Source: Gymnorhina tibicen (Eukaryota > Chordata > Aves > Passeriformes > Artamidae). Taken from it: a stretch of 64,000 nucleotides of DNA. Under the pieces are notes generated by a model that saw only the letters and a program-made list of their open reading frames with translations, had not been told where the DNA came from and searched no databases. The stretch is taken from the NCBI GenBank assembly GCA_013399875.1, contig VXAZ01007504.1, positions 124,001 to 188,000 on the forward strand, written 5' to 3'. Shown here one piece after another: positions 62,206 to 64,000 of the stretch. Each line of letters opens with the position of its first letter. Within the stretch, counting starts at the first letter, position 1. The translations under genes and the position numbers were made by a program.

Positions 62206-63394
62206 CTGTCCTGCAGCAGATTAAAGCAGAAAATAGAGCTTGGGCTGTCAGGAGAGAGTGAAACCCACACTTGTGGGACATGGAGAAGTACTCCAGTTGA
62301 GGACTGAAACTCAGGAGCAACAGTCCCAGGGCTGATGGAAAATATACTGAATAAGCCAGTGTTGTGCATCAAAATGATTTTATATTATTATTATTATTAG
62401 ATCTTGGAAAGAAATTGGAAAAAGGGAAAAGCAAGGGGAAAATATTTAAACAGCAAGAGGAAAGGTAAGGTGACAAGAAAGGCTGAATACAAAATAGTCC
62501 TTGTTGAAGAAGGCATTTAGCCCCAGCACCAGAAAGGTGTGCCCTGGGACTCCCAGAAATTTCCTTGTGGTGTTTGTTTGGAACTTGTAATATAAAAAAA
62601 AGACACCAAAATAAGCATATCTGGTTTTTTTCAGCACAGAATTCCAATGACATTTTCACTGCACAAATGTTACACAGATATATGTAGGTATACAGTTTTC
62701 ATGCTTTTGAGTCATAGGAAATAAGGTTGTACTACAAGCTGGTGTGGCACACAGGCCAACAGGAGGCTGGGGCAACTGATTTAAGGAACATAGAGAAAGC
62801 AGTGCCATCACAATTCTATGAGACTTATATGCAACACAGATACCCCTATGTTACTTAAAAATCTACTCTTAAACCATTTACAAATCTTAATTAACTGCAA
62901 GAGTCCTCTGCATTGCTGAGCATTGCTGCTGTTTCCTTGGCATGACCAGTGAAGTGGGGTCCCATCCACTGATGATGCTGGGTCTGGCAGATGAGGCACA
63001 GGACAATCTCAGGAAAGCAAAAATCTATGCCTGGCTCATACACAGCTTCATTTTACAGCAATAAAATGACCAAGTACTACATCTTCCCTTTTCACCAGCT
63101 ATAAAACATTGATACTTACAAACCTCCTGTAATTACCAGAAGGCACAATTCAAGTCTGTAAAGCATCCTGTGTTTTTCCACAAAAGAAGCCACCGACAGA
63201 TTTACAGGTCTGAAAACAGGGAGGACAGGCATTTGCCTCCCTGCTCTGCCCTGCCTAAGGAGCTCTCCTGCACAGAACACTTTGGGAGGTGCACTGCTGG
63301 TTTCAGTAAGGTTGTTTTGCAAGGAAGGAGAAACAACTTTCTGTTCAAGGCAATGACCTGGAACCCAGAGAACTGTCTTTTAGCTCTGAGACTG
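62206..63394. other. Unique noncoding DNA
   Basis: No gene recognised in this 1.2 kb. It contains an (ATT)n run at 62384-62399 and an A-run near 62594. Confidence 0.5.
62384..62399. repeat. (ATT)5 microsatellite
   Basis: Five perfect ATT units are read directly, starting at 62384. Confidence 0.85.
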
Positions 63395-63550
63395 CTGCAG
63401 ATTTCTTACTGGCTTTGACTTAGCTGTTTAATCTTCCTGCACTTCAGTTATCCTGTTAGGAGAATCAGGAGATAACCCTTTTAACTCACATGGGTGTTGT
63501 AGGTGCATTCAAGTTGCTGAAGAGCTCTGATACTAAGATGATTTATGCTA
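63395..63550 (+). mobile_element. MIR-like SINE relic
   Basis: 'tactggctttgacttagctg', 'tttaatcttcctgcacttca', 'gttatcctgttaggagaatc' and 'tgggtgttgtaggtgcattc' follow the second half of MIR ('gggcaagttacttaacctct', 'ctgtgcctcagtttcctcat', 'ctgtaaaatgggg', 'agggttgttgtgaggatta'). It is diverged; strand and extent are approximate. Confidence 0.42.
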
Positions 63551-64000
63551 TAAAAGTACATAAGTGTATTAGGAATTCTGTAGCTAGCTGATTCCTATTT
63601 CATAACACCCACTAAAACTGGCATATGGAGTTCTTAATCCGTAGATAAATTCATTTTAATCCCCAAATCTAGTCAATGGCACTGGTTTCCTTTAAGATCA
63701 GTGTACACACACAGAACTCGTGCTATCCCAAGCCAGCTGGATATTACTGGGTTAAGAGAAGCCAGAAAAAAGAGGAAACGAAATAAAAACAATGGAGAAA
63801 TAAAACCATTTAATTATAATCATTCATAATTCATCAATGTTTCAGCTGGTGTGTTTAAACTTTTCACAAGTAGATCCTTGCATAAATTCCCACATGCAAA
63901 ATGTCATTCATGCTAATTTAGTTTTTGCAATTCAGAGGCCAGTTCAGGGACACTGTACTTCAAAAGTGTAGAGTTAGTTTCAAGCTGAACTATGAACAGA
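63551..64000. other. Unique noncoding DNA at the window end
   Basis: No gene recognised. A SOX-type motif AACAATGG (63788-63795) is followed by TTTAATTATAATCATTCAT, an AT-rich mix often seen in conserved noncoding elements. This is a suggestion only. Confidence 0.4.

Noticed and set aside
1..64000. CRISPR arrays, tRNA or rRNA genes and bacterial operons
   Set aside because: No regularly spaced direct repeats, no convincing tRNA B-box with cloverleaf arms, no rRNA-like sequence; CR1 relics show that this is vertebrate nuclear DNA.

Overview
The window looks like a stretch of bird nuclear genome that holds no recognisable protein-coding gene. The evidence for a bird (or a close archosaur relative) is a set of CR1 LINE 3' ends. 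Two young-looking copies carry the diagnostic 'cctaaatgattctRtgattctR' tail or its complement (17535-17686 and 22231-22374), a third is somewhat older (42725-42887), and three are very old and resemble copies found across turtles, crocodilians and birds (12650-12757, 23110-23530, 40400-41110). A solo retroviral LTR with intact TATA box and polyadenylation signal lies at 61662-62205. The sequence is AT-rich, poor in CpG and low in interspersed repeats, as expected for an intergenic desert or a large intron.

Layout. 1-12.6 kb: single-copy noncoding DNA with a 19-bp tandem triplication (4171-4227) and an (AAAC)n microsatellite (10591-10621). 12.6-14.5 kb: an old CR1 remnant, then an LTR-like segment with a TATA box and AATAAA. 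16.6 kb: a palindromic, apparently ancient interspersed element. 17.5-23.5 kb: three CR1 fragments flanking a minus-strand stretch (19590-20960) with coding-like segments in changing frames, possibly a decayed pseudogene. 24-40 kb: mostly unique DNA, with a small cluster of three perfect octamer (POU) motifs at 37142-37258, two of them made by a 22-bp tandem duplication. 40.4-46 kb: old CR1, a further CR1 tail and MIR-like SINE relics. 46-61 kb: unique DNA with an exon-like noncoding segment (50156-50340), a G-run tract (55696-55725) and a homeodomain-motif cluster (58420-58470). 61.6-62.2 kb: solo LTR. 63.4 kb: a MIR-like relic.

No exon of a known gene, tRNA, rRNA, known microRNA, CRISPR array or bacterial-type operon was recognised. 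The open reading frames present (longest 190 codons) show no family motif and look like chance frames. Repeat calls rest on recognising consensus patterns by eye, so boundaries are approximate. Functional suggestions for noncoding motifs are inference. No clearly new biological system is visible. The items best worth checking are the octamer cluster, the decayed coding-like region, the exon-like segment and the LTR boundaries.
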